Positions 50,585 to 60,211 of a stretch of DNA of 64,000 nt are shown here, piece after piece. The stretch covers positions 62,001-126,000 of the forward strand of contig DPXQ01000114.1 of NCBI GenBank assembly GCA_003527225.1, in the 5' to 3' direction. This stretch comes from Rhizobium sp. GTDB taxonomy: Bacteria; Pseudomonadota; Alphaproteobacteria; Rhizobiales; Rhizobiaceae. Position 1 is the first letter of the stretch, and each line of letters begins with the position of its first letter. The notes under the pieces are model-generated. The model made no database searches. It saw nothing but the letters and a program-made list of their open reading frames with translations, and had not been told where the DNA came from. The position numbers and the translations under genes were made by a program.

Positions 50585-51430
50585 TCAATCGCCTCTCTGG
50601 CCGCCGATGAAGCGGGTCATCTCGCAGGCGATCTGTTCGAGATCGCCGTCGTGGATCTCGTGGCCCGTTCCCTCGAGAATGCTGAGTTTCGCCCCCGGCA
50701 CCAGCCTGGCGATGGCCTCTCCGTTCGGCAGCGGAAGCACCGGATCATCGTCGCCATGGATGACGAGAACCGGGCAGGCGATGTCGGAAATCCGCCCGTC
50801 CCAGTTTTCCCGCGTGCTGACCATGCCGTGGTTGAAGGCGCTTTTCATGTCGATCGCGCGGGCGATCTCCGCCTCGATCCGGGCCCGCGCCGAAGCCTTG
50901 TCGAAGGCGTGGCCGTTGCCCGCGCTCAGTCTTGCGATTTCCAGCAGGAAGTCGGAAACGGCGGGGCGGTCCGACCAGTCGAGATCGGCGAGCCTGGCGA
51001 AATGTTCGGTGAAACGGTCGCTAATCCCCGGTAGCGGTTCGTCCGCGCCGCCGAGCGGTTGGGCGCCGATCAGCGTCAGCGATTTCACCCGTTCCGGACG
51101 CATGAGCGCCGCCATCTGGCCGATGAAGCCGCCGAGCGACATGCCGGCCACATGGGCGGCCGGCAGATCGTATCCATCCATCACGGCGAAGAGATCGCCC
51201 GCCATGTCTTCGACATTGTAGGCGACTTCGCCCGACCTGCCGGTTGTCGAGCGCCCGGTATCGCGGTTGTCGTAGCGGATGACGTGATGGCCGGCCTCGG
51301 CCAGCATCCGGCACAGCGCCTCGGGCCACCAGAGCATCGAGGCCGTCGCCCCCATGACCAGCACGATGGGCTCGTCCCCGGTCGAGCCGAAACACTGGGC
51401 CGATATCTGGATCGCGCCGTTCGAAATCAT
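50585..51430 (-). CDS. Alpha/beta hydrolase
   Basis: 281 residues from ATG 51430; a TTG five codons upstream with a distant GAGG site is an alternative. R-Y-D-N-R-D-T-G-R-S, nucleophile elbow A-G-M-S-L-G-G (Ser at about 98), V-L-V-I-H-G-D-D-D-P-V and a terminal G-T-G-H-E-I-H complete the triad. Substrate unknown; similar to proline iminopeptidase/esterase-like hydrolases. Confidence 0.87.
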   Translation of the reverse strand: MISNGAIQISAQCFGSTGDEPIVLVMGATASMLWWPEALCRMLAEAGHHVIRYDNRDTGRSTTGRSGEVAYNVEDMAGDLFAVMDGYDLPAAHVAGMSLGGFIGQMAALMRPERVKSLTLIGAQPLGGADEPLPGISDRFTEHFARLADLDWSDRPAVSDFLLEIARLSAGNGHAFDKASARARIEAEIARAIDMKSAFNHGMVSTRENWDGRISDIACPVLVIHGDDDPVLPLPNGEAIARLVPGAKLSILEGTGHEIHDGDLEQIACEMTRFIGGQRGD

Positions 51431-51631
51431 CTTGTCGTCTGGCAAGTGGCGTCAGTCCTCTTGAAGCTCAGCGGGGCTTGCTGCTCCCGGTTGAATCTTC
51501 AATCTAGCGGACGCGGCGGAAAAATCCACAGCGCTTTGACAGGCAAATGCTCCGCCACTGACCGTATCCACTGCCCACGAAAAGGGACTCGGGCCCGCCT
51601 GTCCCCGTAAGGCCCGAGTTGGTCTGTCGGT

Positions 51632-51796
51632 TCAGAGGCGACCGGTGAGCAGCAGGACGACGAGAATGATCAGGATGACGCCGAGAACGCCGATACCCCC
51701 ATGACCGAAGCCGTATCCATAGCCGCCGAAGCGACCGCTAAATCCACCAAGAAGAGCAATAATGAGGATGATAATAAGAATTGTTCCAAGCGACAT
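51632..51796 (-). CDS. DUF3309 small membrane protein
   Basis: 54 residues from ATG 51796. Two hydrophobic helices (G-T-I-L-I-I-I-L-I-I-A-L-L-G-G and V-L-G-V-I-L-I-I-L-V-V-L-L-L) around a Gly/Tyr/Phe-rich turn, the layout of the DUF3309 family. Common in rhizobia; function unknown. Confidence 0.82.
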   Translation of the reverse strand: MSLGTILIIILIIALLGGFSGRFGGYGYGFGHGGIGVLGVILIILVVLLLTGRL

Positions 51797-52050
51797 GCAC
51801 TTTGTCTCCCATGCGTTGCGCACTGGTCAGTACATTTCTGCGTCTGAGCCAAGGCGTTTTTCGATTGACGATACGACTCGGAGTTCTGCAGTGGTCTCCA
51901 ATTGAAATAACTACAGCGATCCCGGCGCCTTGTATAGGCCGAATTCTGGGGCAGGCTTGCCGTCCCCAAGTAAATTCAGTGGTTTGGGGCGTTTGAAACC
52001 GGTCCGGAAAAGCGTTTAACCCTGGAACCCGGTCATGCTATTCCTTGGCC

Positions 52051-53112
52051 ATGTTGAAGACACACACCCATCTCTGGCCCGGCGTCCCGCTGGCGCTCGG
52101 CTCGGCCGTCCTGTTCGGAGCGTCCGCGCCGTTGTCGAAACTCCTTGTCGGCTCGATCGACCCTTGGCTCCTGGCCGGCATCCTCTATCTCGGCGCAGGC
52201 GCTGGGCTTGCCCTTGTCAATTGGGGCCGTGCCGCCGTCGGTCTGCCCAATGCCGAAGCGCCGCTCGCCGGACGGGACCTTCCCTGGCTTGCCGCCGTCG
52301 TCGTCTTCGGCGGCGTGCTGGGCCCGCTTTTCCTGATGCTCGGCCTGTCGCTGACGACCGCGTCCTCCGCCTCGCTGCTTCTCAATCTGGAGGGACTGGC
52401 CACCATGGCGATCGCCTGGTTGGTCTTCCGCGAGAATGTCGACCGGCGGCTGTTGCTAGGCGCGGCCGCCATCCTCTCCGGCGCGGTGCTTCTCTCGTGG
52501 AACGGTCAGGGTCTGAGCCTCGATGCCGGCGGTCTTTTCGTTGCCGCCGCCTGCCTCTGCTGGGGCATCGACAACAACCTGACGCGAAAGCTCTCCTCCG
52601 CCGATCCGGTGCAGATCGCCATGATCAAGGGGCTCGTCGCCGGAGGCACGAACCTTGCGCTGGCGCTTGCCTTCGGGGCGGCCTGGCCGAGCGCCGGTCT
52701 CGTCGGCGCCGGAACGCTCGTCGGCTTCCTCGGCATAGGCGTCAGCCTCGTCATGTTCATGCTGGGCCTTCGCCATCTCGGGACGGCGCGCACGGGCGCC
52801 TATTTCTCGCTCGCCCCCTTCATCGGCGCCGTGCTGGCGGTGGTGATCTTCCGCGACATGGTCACGCTTCAGCTCGTTCTTGCGGGTCTGCTGATGGCGC
52901 TGGGTCTCTGGCTGCACCTGACGGAGCGCCATGAGCATGAACATAGCCATGATGCGCTGGAACATGACCATGTTCATGTGCACGACGAGCACCATCAACA
53001 CACCCACGACGGACTGGTGAGCGAGCCGCATTCCCACTGGCATCGCCACCAGCCCCTCAGGCACAAGCACCCGCATTATCCCGACCTGCACCACGCCCAT
53101 AGCCACGATTGA
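52051..53112 (+). CDS. Full-length EamA (DMT) transporter with His-rich C-terminus
   Basis: 353 residues from ATG 52051; TTG 52045 would add two. Two EamA repeats with ten transmembrane helices, including S-A-P-L-S-K-L-L and G-x-D-N-N-L-T-R-K-L. The last 60 residues are a hydrophilic tail with about 20 histidines (H-E-H-E-H-S-H, H-D-H-V-H-V-H-D-E-H-H-Q-H-T-H, H-S-H-W-H-R-H). This implies metal binding, likely Zn, Ni, Co or Cu, and metal-linked export is a reasonable guess. Confidence 0.85.
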   Translation: MLKTHTHLWPGVPLALGSAVLFGASAPLSKLLVGSIDPWLLAGILYLGAGAGLALVNWGRAAVGLPNAEAPLAGRDLPWLAAVVVFGGVLGPLFLMLGLSLTTASSASLLLNLEGLATMAIAWLVFRENVDRRLLLGAAAILSGAVLLSWNGQGLSLDAGGLFVAAACLCWGIDNNLTRKLSSADPVQIAMIKGLVAGGTNLALALAFGAAWPSAGLVGAGTLVGFLGIGVSLVMFMLGLRHLGTARTGAYFSLAPFIGAVLAVVIFRDMVTLQLVLAGLLMALGLWLHLTERHEHEHSHDALEHDHVHVHDEHHQHTHDGLVSEPHSHWHRHQPLRHKHPHYPDLHHAHSHD

Positions 53113-53145
53113 GCCGGGCGAGGGCGTGATGCGCGATCGGCCCGC

Positions 53146-53430
53146 TCAGGCCGGAAGCGTTGCCACGCGCTGGACCGCCGTGAAGACCGGCGGCGCGAGC
53201 GTGCCGCCCGAGGCCATGGTGGCGGGAACCTCCGGGTCCGCGCGGAAGGCCGCGAAGGCCGCCTCGCTTGGCCAGTCGATCAGCACGAAGATGCGGCCGG
53301 GCTCGGCAGTGGCGAGGATGTTTGCGCCCAGGCTGCCATGGCGGGCGCGCAGTTTCGCCCCGGCGGTCGCGAAGATGGAAACGAATTTCGCCAGATCCTC
53401 GATCCGGACTTCGGCAAGAGTGGTGAACAC
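53146..53430 (-). CDS. Antibiotic-biosynthesis monooxygenase-like small protein
   Basis: 94 residues from GTG 53430 with AAGGAGAG upstream. A ferredoxin-like ABM-domain pattern: V-S-I-F-A-T-A-G-A-K-L-R-A-R-H-G-S-L and I-F-V-L-I-D-W-P-S-E-A-A-F. Second gene of the two-monooxygenase unit. Activity unproven. Confidence 0.7.
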   Translation of the reverse strand: MFTTLAEVRIEDLAKFVSIFATAGAKLRARHGSLGANILATAEPGRIFVLIDWPSEAAFAAFRADPEVPATMASGGTLAPPVFTAVQRVATLPA

Positions 53431-53442
53431 GATCGTCTCTCC

Positions 53443-53745
53443 TTAGAGCGGGGCGCGGGTGATGGCCGAAAGCTCGCCATTCGTGGCGAAGGATCGCGCG
53501 GCGATGCCCGTGATGCCGAAGCTTTCCAGACGCGCGGTGTGCTTGGCGGCATAGCGGTCGGCCGAGGCCGGATCGGAAAAGAGATAGATGCCGCCGGCGC
53601 GGCTTTCGGCCTGGTTTTCCGTCCATATCTTCCAGATGAGGCCCTCTTCCCCGGCGATATCCTGGGCAAGGCCGGAAAGGGCCTCGGTCATCCCGGCTCC
53701 CCACGGCCCGTTGAAGGGAAAATCGAACTGCAATAGCGTGGCCAT
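53443..53745 (-). CDS. YdhR-family monooxygenase-like protein
   Basis: 100 residues from ATG 53745. F-D-F-P-F-N-G-P-W-G-A, G-L-I-W-K-I-W-T-E-N and A-G-G-I-Y-L-F-S-D match the YdhR family of small ABM-fold proteins. Divergent from a LysR regulator and 12 nt upstream of the other small monooxygenase. Confidence 0.84.
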   Translation of the reverse strand: MATLLQFDFPFNGPWGAGMTEALSGLAQDIAGEEGLIWKIWTENQAESRAGGIYLFSDPASADRYAAKHTARLESFGITGIAARSFATNGELSAITRAPL

Positions 53746-53819
53746 TTCGGCGCTCCTTGATCGGTTTCGGCAATGGAGCGGTTGTAATCGCGCCGATGCT
53801 GCGGCAGAAGCGTGTGCCA

Positions 53820-53849
53820 GGTAAATGCACCCGTTACTGGTGGTAAATG
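53820..53849. promoter_or_regulatory. Direct repeats between LysR and YdhR genes
   Basis: GGTAAATG occurs at 53820-53827 and again at 53842-53849, exactly 22 bases (two helical turns) apart, in the 114-bp divergent region. Candidate binding sites for the LysR protein. Confidence 0.5.
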
Positions 53850-53859
53850 GCGGACGGCG

Positions 53860-54768
53860 ATGGACACTCTGGAGAGCATGCGGGTTTTCGTGCGCGTGGT
53901 CGAACTCGGCAGCTTCGCGGCCGCCGCGCGCAGTCTCGATCTGTCTCCGGCCATGGTCACCAAGCATATCGGCTATCTGGAGCGCAGGACCGGCGCGCGT
54001 CTCCTGCATCGCACGACAAGGCAGGTCAGGGTCACTGAAACGGGTGCTGCCTATTTCGGCCGCTGCACGGGCATATTGGGCGACGTCGATGCGGCGGAAG
54101 CCGAGGCCGGCGCCGATAACCAGTCACCTCGGGGAACCCTGCGTGTGACCGCGCCGACCGAGTTCGGCAATCTCCACCTGCCGCCGATCATTGCGGATTT
54201 TCTCGACCGGCATCCCGGGATCGACATGGTTCTGGACCTCTCCAACCGCAGCGTCGATATCGTTCAGGAAGGCTACGATCTGGCGATCCGCATCGCCCGC
54301 GAACTCGATACCAGCCTCATCGGCCGGCGTATCGCGCTCTCCCGGTTCCGACTCGTGGCAAGCCCGCGCTATCTCGAAAAATATGGCCGCCCGGACGCTC
54401 CGGCGGATCTGGCCCACCACCGCTGCGTCACCTTCGCCGTGCCGCAGCCCTGGACCACATGGTCCTTCTGCCGCGACGGCCTGAGCGAGCAGGTGAGGAT
54501 CGCTCCGCGCGTTCTCTCGACAAGCGCGGAGGCTCTTCTGCAGGCCGCGCGCGTCGGCGTCGGGATCGGTCTTCTGCCGAGCTTCGTCTGCGGTCGCGAT
54601 CTAGCGAAGGGCGAACTGGTTTCGCTCTTCCCCGACCATGAACTGGGCGCGCTCGGCATCTATGTGCTCTTTCCGCACCGCGATCTTCTGCCCGCCCGCG
54701 TGCGCCTCTTCATCGATTTCCTGACGGAGCGGCTGGGCGGCGGCGCCGAAACCGATCCCTGGGCGTGA
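53860..54768 (+). CDS. LysR-family transcriptional regulator
   Basis: 302 residues from ATG 53860. HTH F-V-R-V-V-E-L-G-S-F-A-A-A-A-R-S-L-D-L-S-P-A-M-V-T (about 10-34) and a periplasmic-binding-like effector domain of the usual length. Divergent from the two monooxygenase genes, its probable targets. Confidence 0.92.
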   Translation: MDTLESMRVFVRVVELGSFAAAARSLDLSPAMVTKHIGYLERRTGARLLHRTTRQVRVTETGAAYFGRCTGILGDVDAAEAEAGADNQSPRGTLRVTAPTEFGNLHLPPIIADFLDRHPGIDMVLDLSNRSVDIVQEGYDLAIRIARELDTSLIGRRIALSRFRLVASPRYLEKYGRPDAPADLAHHRCVTFAVPQPWTTWSFCRDGLSEQVRIAPRVLSTSAEALLQAARVGVGIGLLPSFVCGRDLAKGELVSLFPDHELGALGIYVLFPHRDLLPARVRLFIDFLTERLGGGAETDPWA

Positions 54769-54831
54769 TGCAGAAAGGACCTTCGGCGCCCCCTGGCCCC
54801 TGTCGGTCAGGCGCCCCGAGGGCTCGGTTTC

Positions 54832-54978
54832 TCAGCCGCCGATGAACTGGAAATAGCCCCACACGGCGGCGAAGGCGGCGATCACGCCGAGGACGATCAG
54901 CAATTTCCTCAAGCCCGGATTGGGCTTCTTCGGCTCCGGCGGTTTTGCTGGCCTCTTGAATTCGACGACAGTGTTCAC
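54832..54978 (-). CDS. 48-residue single-helix membrane protein
   Basis: GTG 54978 with AAGGAG seven bases upstream opens 48 codons: a hydrophilic Pro/Lys-rich N-terminus (K-R-P-A-K-P-P-E-P-K-K-P), then one transmembrane helix (L-L-I-V-L-G-V-I-A-A-F-A-A-V-W-G-Y-F). The ribosome-binding site, codon use and composition support a real gene of a kind usually missed. Function unknown. Confidence 0.7.
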   Translation of the reverse strand: MNTVVEFKRPAKPPEPKKPNPGLRKLLIVLGVIAAFAAVWGYFQFIGG

Positions 54979-55077
54979 TGGACTACTCCTTGCGGTCTTT
55001 CCCGACCTTATAGTCGAGGAGATTGAGAAAGTCCTGACGGATGGGCGGGATATACGAATGGTGTCGAGCGAGGCTCA

Positions 55078-55109
55078 CCCCCCCCTCTGCCCGGCAGGGC
55101 AGAGGGGGT
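55078..55109. repeat. Rhizobial intergenic palindromic repeat, copy 3 (partial)
   Basis: CCCCCCCTCTGCCCGGCAGG followed by GCAGAGGGGG forms one strong hairpin, the left half of the repeat at 24073 and 24205. Confidence 0.65.
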
Positions 55110-55154
55110 AACCTTGATCGGGACCTGGCCGCCCGTCCAGGGCAAATGTGCCCC

Positions 55155-55565
55155 TCACTCCACAGGCTCGAACACCATCGAATGACCGTTGATGCAGTAG
55201 CGCAGGCCTGTCGGCGGCGGGCCGTCGGGGAAGACGTGGCCCAGATGGCCGCCGCAATTGGCGCAGCGGATTTCCGTCCTGACCATTCCCAGCGAGGCGT
55301 CGCGATGCTCGGTCACGGCGCCGGGCGTCACGGGCTCGAAATAGCTCGGCCAGCCGCAGCCGGCGTCGAACTTGGTGTCGGAATAAAACAGCGGCTCGTT
55401 GCAAGCCGCACAGCGGTAGAGGCCCTTTTCCGTCGAGTTCCAGTAGGGTCCGGTAAACGGCCGCTCGGTGCCATGTTCGCGCAGGATCCGGAACTGCTCG
55501 GGCGTCAGCTGTTCGCGCCATTCCGCCTCGCTCTTTTCGATTTTCGGTTTCGTGACGTCGCTCAT
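55155..55565 (-). CDS. msrB: Peptide-methionine (R)-S-oxide reductase
   Basis: 136 residues from ATG 55565 with GGAAGA upstream. Zinc Cys pairs C52-x2-C55 and C101-x2-C104, the MsrB core [18 protein letters not shown] and catalytic C124 in L-R-Y-C-I-N. It reduces methionine-R-sulfoxide in proteins using thioredoxin. Confidence 0.95.
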   Translation of the reverse strand: MSDVTKPKIEKSEAEWREQLTPEQFRILREHGTERPFTGPYWNSTEKGLYRCAACNEPLFYSDTKFDAGCGWPSYFEPVTPGAVTEHRDASLGMVRTEIRCANCGGHLGHVFPDGPPPTGLRYCINGHSMVFEPVE

Positions 55566-55776
55566 CGGAAGATCTCCCTTATGGTCCCTCCTAGATAGGG
55601 CGGAAGCCTCCCGTCGGCAATTGCGCCGCGCATCGTCCCTTATCGCGGAGATGGTTTGTCTGTATAAGGAATCGTGCGGACTCATCCGTCGTCAGGGAAG
55701 CGGTCGGGAAAGCCGGGGGGATATCTGTTTCCGGCCCCGGCAAGCCGGCCTCTCTCGCCAAAAGAGGAAGCGTGCC

Positions 55777-57123
55777 ATGCGGAATATCAAGCTTGCCTTG
55801 TGGGGTGCATTTGTCCTGTTGAGCCTGCTCTGGCTGGCCGCCGAGCCGGACGTCTTCCAGTCGGAAAATGTCTTCGCGCTGCGCGCCGCCATGATCCAGT
55901 ATAGCGGCGTGCTCGCCATCGGCGCCATGAGCATGGCGATGGTCCTGGCGCTGAGGCCCGGCTGGCCGGAGACCTGGCTTGGCGGGCTCGACAAGATGTA
56001 CCGCCTGCACAAATGGCTTGGAATTTCCGCGCTCGTGCTCTCGGTTGCCCACTGGCTCTGGTTCGAGGCGCCGGGATGGGCGGTCGACCTCGGCCTTATC
56101 ACGCGGCCCGAGCGCGGGCCGCGGCCGGAGATAGACAATCCCATCCAGCAATTCCTGATCGGCCTGCGCGATCCCGCCGAGGGGCTGGGCGAATGGGCCT
56201 TCTATATCTCCATCCTGCTGATCGTGCTGGCGCTCATCCCGCGCTTTTCCTACTGGTGGTTCTTCAAGACCCACCGGCTTCTGGCCATCACCTATCTTGT
56301 GCTGGCCTTTCACACCGTGGTGCTGGCGGAGTTTGGCTACTGGACCCAGCCGGTCGGCATCGTGCTCGCGGTGCTCCTCGTTTCCGGCACGGTCGCGGCC
56401 GTGATCGTCCTGCTGCGGCGTGTGGGGGCTGGCCGGCAGGCCATGGGCAACATCATCTCGCTCACCAAATATCCCGGCGTGCGGGCGCTCGAGATCGAGA
56501 TGAAGATGGAGCCCGGCTGGCAAGGCCACGAGCCCGGCCAGTTCGCTTTCGTCACCTCGGACAAGGGCGAGGGCGCGCACCCGTTCACCATTGCTTCCGC
56601 CTGGAACCCCGCCGACGGCCATGTCACCTTCATCACCAAGGCGCTGGGAGACTATACGAGCCGTCTCCCCGATACGCTCAGCGTCGGCCATGAGGTCAAG
56701 GTCGAAGGCCCGTATGGCCGCTTCACCTTCGACGACGATCGCCCGCGCCAGATCTGGATCGGCGGCGGCATCGGCATCACACCTTTCATCGCCCGGATGA
56801 AATACCTTGCGGAGGTGGTGCCTGATCGGCACGTCCATCAGGCGATCGACCTCTTTCACTCCTCCGCGGAACTCGACGACGAAGCGTTTGCGCGGCTGAG
56901 CGCCGATGCCGCAGCGGCCAACGTGCGCTTGCACATCCTCGTCAATGCCCGCGATGGCCTGCTTACCGGCGAGCGCATCCGTGCCGTGGTCCCCGAATGG
57001 CGGGAGGCAAGCTTCTGGTTCTGCGGTCCCACCGGCTTTGCGGACGCGCTCAAGCGCGACTTCGCGGTCGAAGGTCTCGATGTCAGGAAGCGCTTCAATC
57101 AGGAGCTTTTCTCGATGCGGTGA
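55777..57123 (+). CDS. Ferric reductase-like transmembrane flavocytochrome
   Basis: 448 residues from ATG 55777. About six transmembrane helices with heme-liganding His (L-H-K-W-L-G, V-A-H-W-L-W, F-F-K-T-H-R and A-F-H-T-V). The soluble half has FAD motif H-P-F-T-I-A-S and NAD(P) motif G-G-G-I-G-I-T-P-F, ending W-F-C-G-P-T-G-F and an aromatic terminal F-S-M-R. It resembles bacterial ferric reductase/NOX-like and MsrPQ-associated enzymes; adjacent divergent msrB is notable. Electrons probably flow from NAD(P)H across the inner membrane. Confidence 0.85.
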   Translation: MRNIKLALWGAFVLLSLLWLAAEPDVFQSENVFALRAAMIQYSGVLAIGAMSMAMVLALRPGWPETWLGGLDKMYRLHKWLGISALVLSVAHWLWFEAPGWAVDLGLITRPERGPRPEIDNPIQQFLIGLRDPAEGLGEWAFYISILLIVLALIPRFSYWWFFKTHRLLAITYLVLAFHTVVLAEFGYWTQPVGIVLAVLLVSGTVAAVIVLLRRVGAGRQAMGNIISLTKYPGVRALEIEMKMEPGWQGHEPGQFAFVTSDKGEGAHPFTIASAWNPADGHVTFITKALGDYTSRLPDTLSVGHEVKVEGPYGRFTFDDDRPRQIWIGGGIGITPFIARMKYLAEVVPDRHVHQAIDLFHSSAELDDEAFARLSADAAAANVRLHILVNARDGLLTGERIRAVVPEWREASFWFCGPTGFADALKRDFAVEGLDVRKRFNQELFSMR

Positions 57124-57380
57124 GGTTGGTTTTCCTGGATCACCACGTCGCTTCCCGGCTTTCATCTTGCCATGCCAGGGCAGGGCGGTTTCCGTTGCCG
57201 GCGGCATGGTCCCGGACGGAGGACCATGCGTGTATCGGTCCTCCTGCCCCTTGACAATTGGGGGGTGCGCAGTGGATTTGGGAGGACCACTTGAGACAGG
57301 GGAAGCTTTGTCCTATCACCATGCCTAGATTTCCGTCCCGTTGAAGGGGCGGCGCCAAACTGCGCTCACAAGGATACGGA

Positions 57381-59795
57381 ATGTTAGAAGACGTCGCCGG
57401 TCTGACATTGATGGCCATGCTCCTGCCCTTTGCCGGCGCGCTTGTTGCCCCCTATCTCACCGCCCGTCTCGGCCATAACGCGGCCTGGGTTCTCGCCCTG
57501 ATCCCGGCTTTCGCCTTTGCCCATTTCGCCGGCTTCCTGCCCGCGATCGCCAATGGTGAGGTGGTGACCGGCGGCTATGCCTGGGTGCCGAGCTACAATC
57601 TGAGCTTTTCCTGGTTCCTCGACGGATTGTCGCTGACCTTCGCCCTCCTGATTACTGGTATCGGCACGCTGATCGTGCTCTATTCCGGCGGCTACATGAA
57701 AGGCCATCCGCAGCAGGGGCGGTTCTTTTCCTTCATCCTGATGTTCATGGGCTCCATGCTGGGCGTCGTGGTGTCGGACAGTTTCCTGATGCTCTTCGTG
57801 TTCTGGGAACTCACCTCGATCACCTCCTTCCTCCTGATCGGATTCGACCATGCGCGCGAGGCCTCGCGCCGCGCAGCGCTCCAGGCGCTGGTGGTCACCG
57901 GCGGCGGCGGGCTCCTTCTTCTGGCCGGGCTGTTCTTCCTGTGGAACATTTCGGGCGTCACGCAGCTTTCGCTGCTGCTCCATACCGGCGATGCGCTGCG
58001 CGAGAGCCCCTTCTATGCGGCGGCACTGCTGCTCGTGCTCGGCGGCGCCTTCACGAAATCGGCCCAGTTTCCGTTCCATTTCTGGCTCCCCAACGCCATG
58101 GAGGCGCCGACCCCCGTTTCGGCCTATCTCCATTCCGCAACCATGGTGAAGGCCGGCGTCTACCTGCTGATGCGGCTCAATCCGGTCATGGGCGCTACCC
58201 CGGCCTGGGAAATCCTGCTGCCGCTGTTCGGCGGCGTCACGCTCCTGGTCGGCGGCTTTCTCGCGGTTCGCCAAACGGACCTGAAGCTGATGCTGGCCTA
58301 TACCACCGTCGCCTCCCTCGGCCTGCTGGTGATGCTGACCGGCTTCGGTTCGGATTACGCGGTGGAAGCCGCCGTCCTCTATCTGGTCGCCCATTCCCTC
58401 TTCAAGGGCGCGCTCTTCATGGTCGCCGGTCTCATCGATCACGAGGCCGGCACACGCGACGTGACGAAGCTCGGCGGCCTCAGATCTGCCATGCCCATCA
58501 CGTTTTTCGCAGCGCTTTTCGCCGCGATTTCCATGGCCGGCCTGCCGCCCTTCTTCGGCTTTCTGGCCAAGGAGGAGATCTATGCCGCACTCGCCGGCGG
58601 CGACCCGCGTTCGATCCTCTTCACGGCCGTCGCCGTCACCGGCAATGCGCTGATGTTCGCGATCGCCTTTGCCGTCGCTCTGAAACCCTTCCTGGGGGCG
58701 AAGGTCGAAACGCCGAAGCACGCCCATGAAGGCCCGGCGCTCCTGTGGATCGGCCCGTTGACGCTGGCGCTGGCCGGTCTTTTCGCCGCCATTCTGTCCG
58801 CTCTCGCCCATCGTTACATTTCCTCGCCGATGGCCGGCGCCGTTGCCGGTGAGCCGGAGACGGTCACGATCAGCCTCATGCCGCATATCGGCGTGCCGCT
58901 CGCCCTTTCGCTGCTGACGGTGGCGCTCGGCATCGCCATATACCTCTTTCTCGACCGTGTCCGGGCCGCGATGGCAAGGGTCCTCGAGGCGCTTGGCGCC
59001 GGACCGGACCACGGCTTCGACGTCTTCATGCGCGGCCTCGTCCGTCTTGCCTGGCGCGTCACCCGCATCATCCAGAATGGGCGGCTGGACGTCTATGTGA
59101 CGGTCACCTTCCTTCTTCTCGCGCTGGTTCTGCTGGTTCCGCCAGTGCTCTACGGCGAACTGCCGGAAATGCCCGTCTGGCCGACCGATGTCGGCTTCCA
59201 TGAGCTCACCTTCTTCGCCATCGCCATCATCGGCCTCTTCGCGGTCCTGGCCGCCAAGGACCGGCTGACGGCGATCGTGTCGCTGGGTATCCAGGGCTTT
59301 GCCGTCGCGGTCATCTTCCTGCTGTTCGGCGCGCCGGATCTCTCGTTCACCCAGTTCATGGTCGAAACGCTGTCGGTCGTCATTCTGGCCCTGGTCATGA
59401 CCCGGCTCAGGCTCTCGCCCACCGATCACCGTCCCTTCGGCCAGGTCGTCGTCGATTCGACGATCGCCATTGCCTGCGGCCTCGGCTTCGCGCTCCTGCT
59501 GATGAAATCGACGCAATTGCCGTTCAACACGTCGCTGACCGACTTCTTCAATGCCTATTCCAAGGTCATCGCCCACGGCGCCAATGTCGTGAACGTCATC
59601 ATCGTCGATTTCCGCGGCACGGATACGCTCGGCGAAATCTCTGTGGTGATGATCACCGGGCTTGCCATCCTGGCGCTGATCCGGATCCGCGTTGTGCCCG
59701 TGGCGCCCGCCCAGGCGCTAGATACGCCTGCTGCTCAATCGAAGGCGAAGGCGGCGGCCAAGGTCCGCGCGGACAAGAAGGGGGCGCGCCCGTGA
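57381..59795 (+). CDS. mrpA: Monovalent cation/H+ antiporter subunit A (Mrp/Pha)
   Basis: 804 residues. Many transmembrane helices with the ND5-like core: [14 protein letters not shown] with the conserved Glu, [10 protein letters not shown] with Lys, and [14 protein letters not shown]. The C-terminal part (after about 600) carries the MrpA-specific extension. First gene of the seven-subunit operon; expels Na+ or K+ in exchange for protons. Confidence 0.95.
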   Translation: MLEDVAGLTLMAMLLPFAGALVAPYLTARLGHNAAWVLALIPAFAFAHFAGFLPAIANGEVVTGGYAWVPSYNLSFSWFLDGLSLTFALLITGIGTLIVLYSGGYMKGHPQQGRFFSFILMFMGSMLGVVVSDSFLMLFVFWELTSITSFLLIGFDHAREASRRAALQALVVTGGGGLLLLAGLFFLWNISGVTQLSLLLHTGDALRESPFYAAALLLVLGGAFTKSAQFPFHFWLPNAMEAPTPVSAYLHSATMVKAGVYLLMRLNPVMGATPAWEILLPLFGGVTLLVGGFLAVRQTDLKLMLAYTTVASLGLLVMLTGFGSDYAVEAAVLYLVAHSLFKGALFMVAGLIDHEAGTRDVTKLGGLRSAMPITFFAALFAAISMAGLPPFFGFLAKEEIYAALAGGDPRSILFTAVAVTGNALMFAIAFAVALKPFLGAKVETPKHAHEGPALLWIGPLTLALAGLFAAILSALAHRYISSPMAGAVAGEPETVTISLMPHIGVPLALSLLTVALGIAIYLFLDRVRAAMARVLEALGAGPDHGFDVFMRGLVRLAWRVTRIIQNGRLDVYVTVTFLLLALVLLVPPVLYGELPEMPVWPTDVGFHELTFFAIAIIGLFAVLAAKDRLTAIVSLGIQGFAVAVIFLLFGAPDLSFTQFMVETLSVVILALVMTRLRLSPTDHRPFGQVVVDSTIAIACGLGFALLLMKSTQLPFNTSLTDFFNAYSKVIAHGANVVNVIIVDFRGTDTLGEISVVMITGLAILALIRIRVVPVAPAQALDTPAAQSKAKAAAKVRADKKGARP

Positions 59796-60211
59796 ACACA
59801 CTGATCTTCCGCACCATTGCCCCCTTCATCACGGCGCTGATGGTCCTGTTTTCGATCTTCGTCCTGCTGCGGGGCCACAACGAGCCGGGCGGCGGCTTCA
59901 TCGGCGGGTTGATCGCCGCCTCTGCCCTTGCGATCTACGGTATTGCCTACGGCGTGCAGGCCGTGCGCCGCGCCATCTGGTTCCACCCGCTGTCGATTGC
60001 CGGCGCCGGGCTGATGCTGGCCTGCCTCTCCGGCCTCCTGTCTGCGGTCTTCGGCGTTCCCTTCATGACGGGGCTGTGGATCTATCCCGAGATCCTGGGC
60101 GTCGAGGTGCCGCTCGCCACCGTCATGTCCTTCGATGTCGGGGTCTATCTGGTGGTGGTGGGATCGATCACCTCCATTGCGCTGGCGCTCGAGGAAAGGG
60201 ATCGCGACTGA
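59792..60211 (+). CDS. mrpB: Monovalent cation/H+ antiporter subunit B
   Basis: 139 residues, four transmembrane helices. [14 protein letters not shown] is the MrpB signature. GTG start overlaps the mrpA stop by four bases. Confidence 0.95.
   Translation: MNTLIFRTIAPFITALMVLFSIFVLLRGHNEPGGGFIGGLIAASALAIYGIAYGVQAVRRAIWFHPLSIAGAGLMLACLSGLLSAVFGVPFMTGLWIYPEILGVEVPLATVMSFDVGVYLVVVGSITSIALALEERDRD

Noticed and set aside
57384..59576. 730-codon open frame on the minus strand
   Set aside because: Antisense to mrpA, dominated by Gln, Arg and Glu with no domain; a shadow of the real membrane protein gene.
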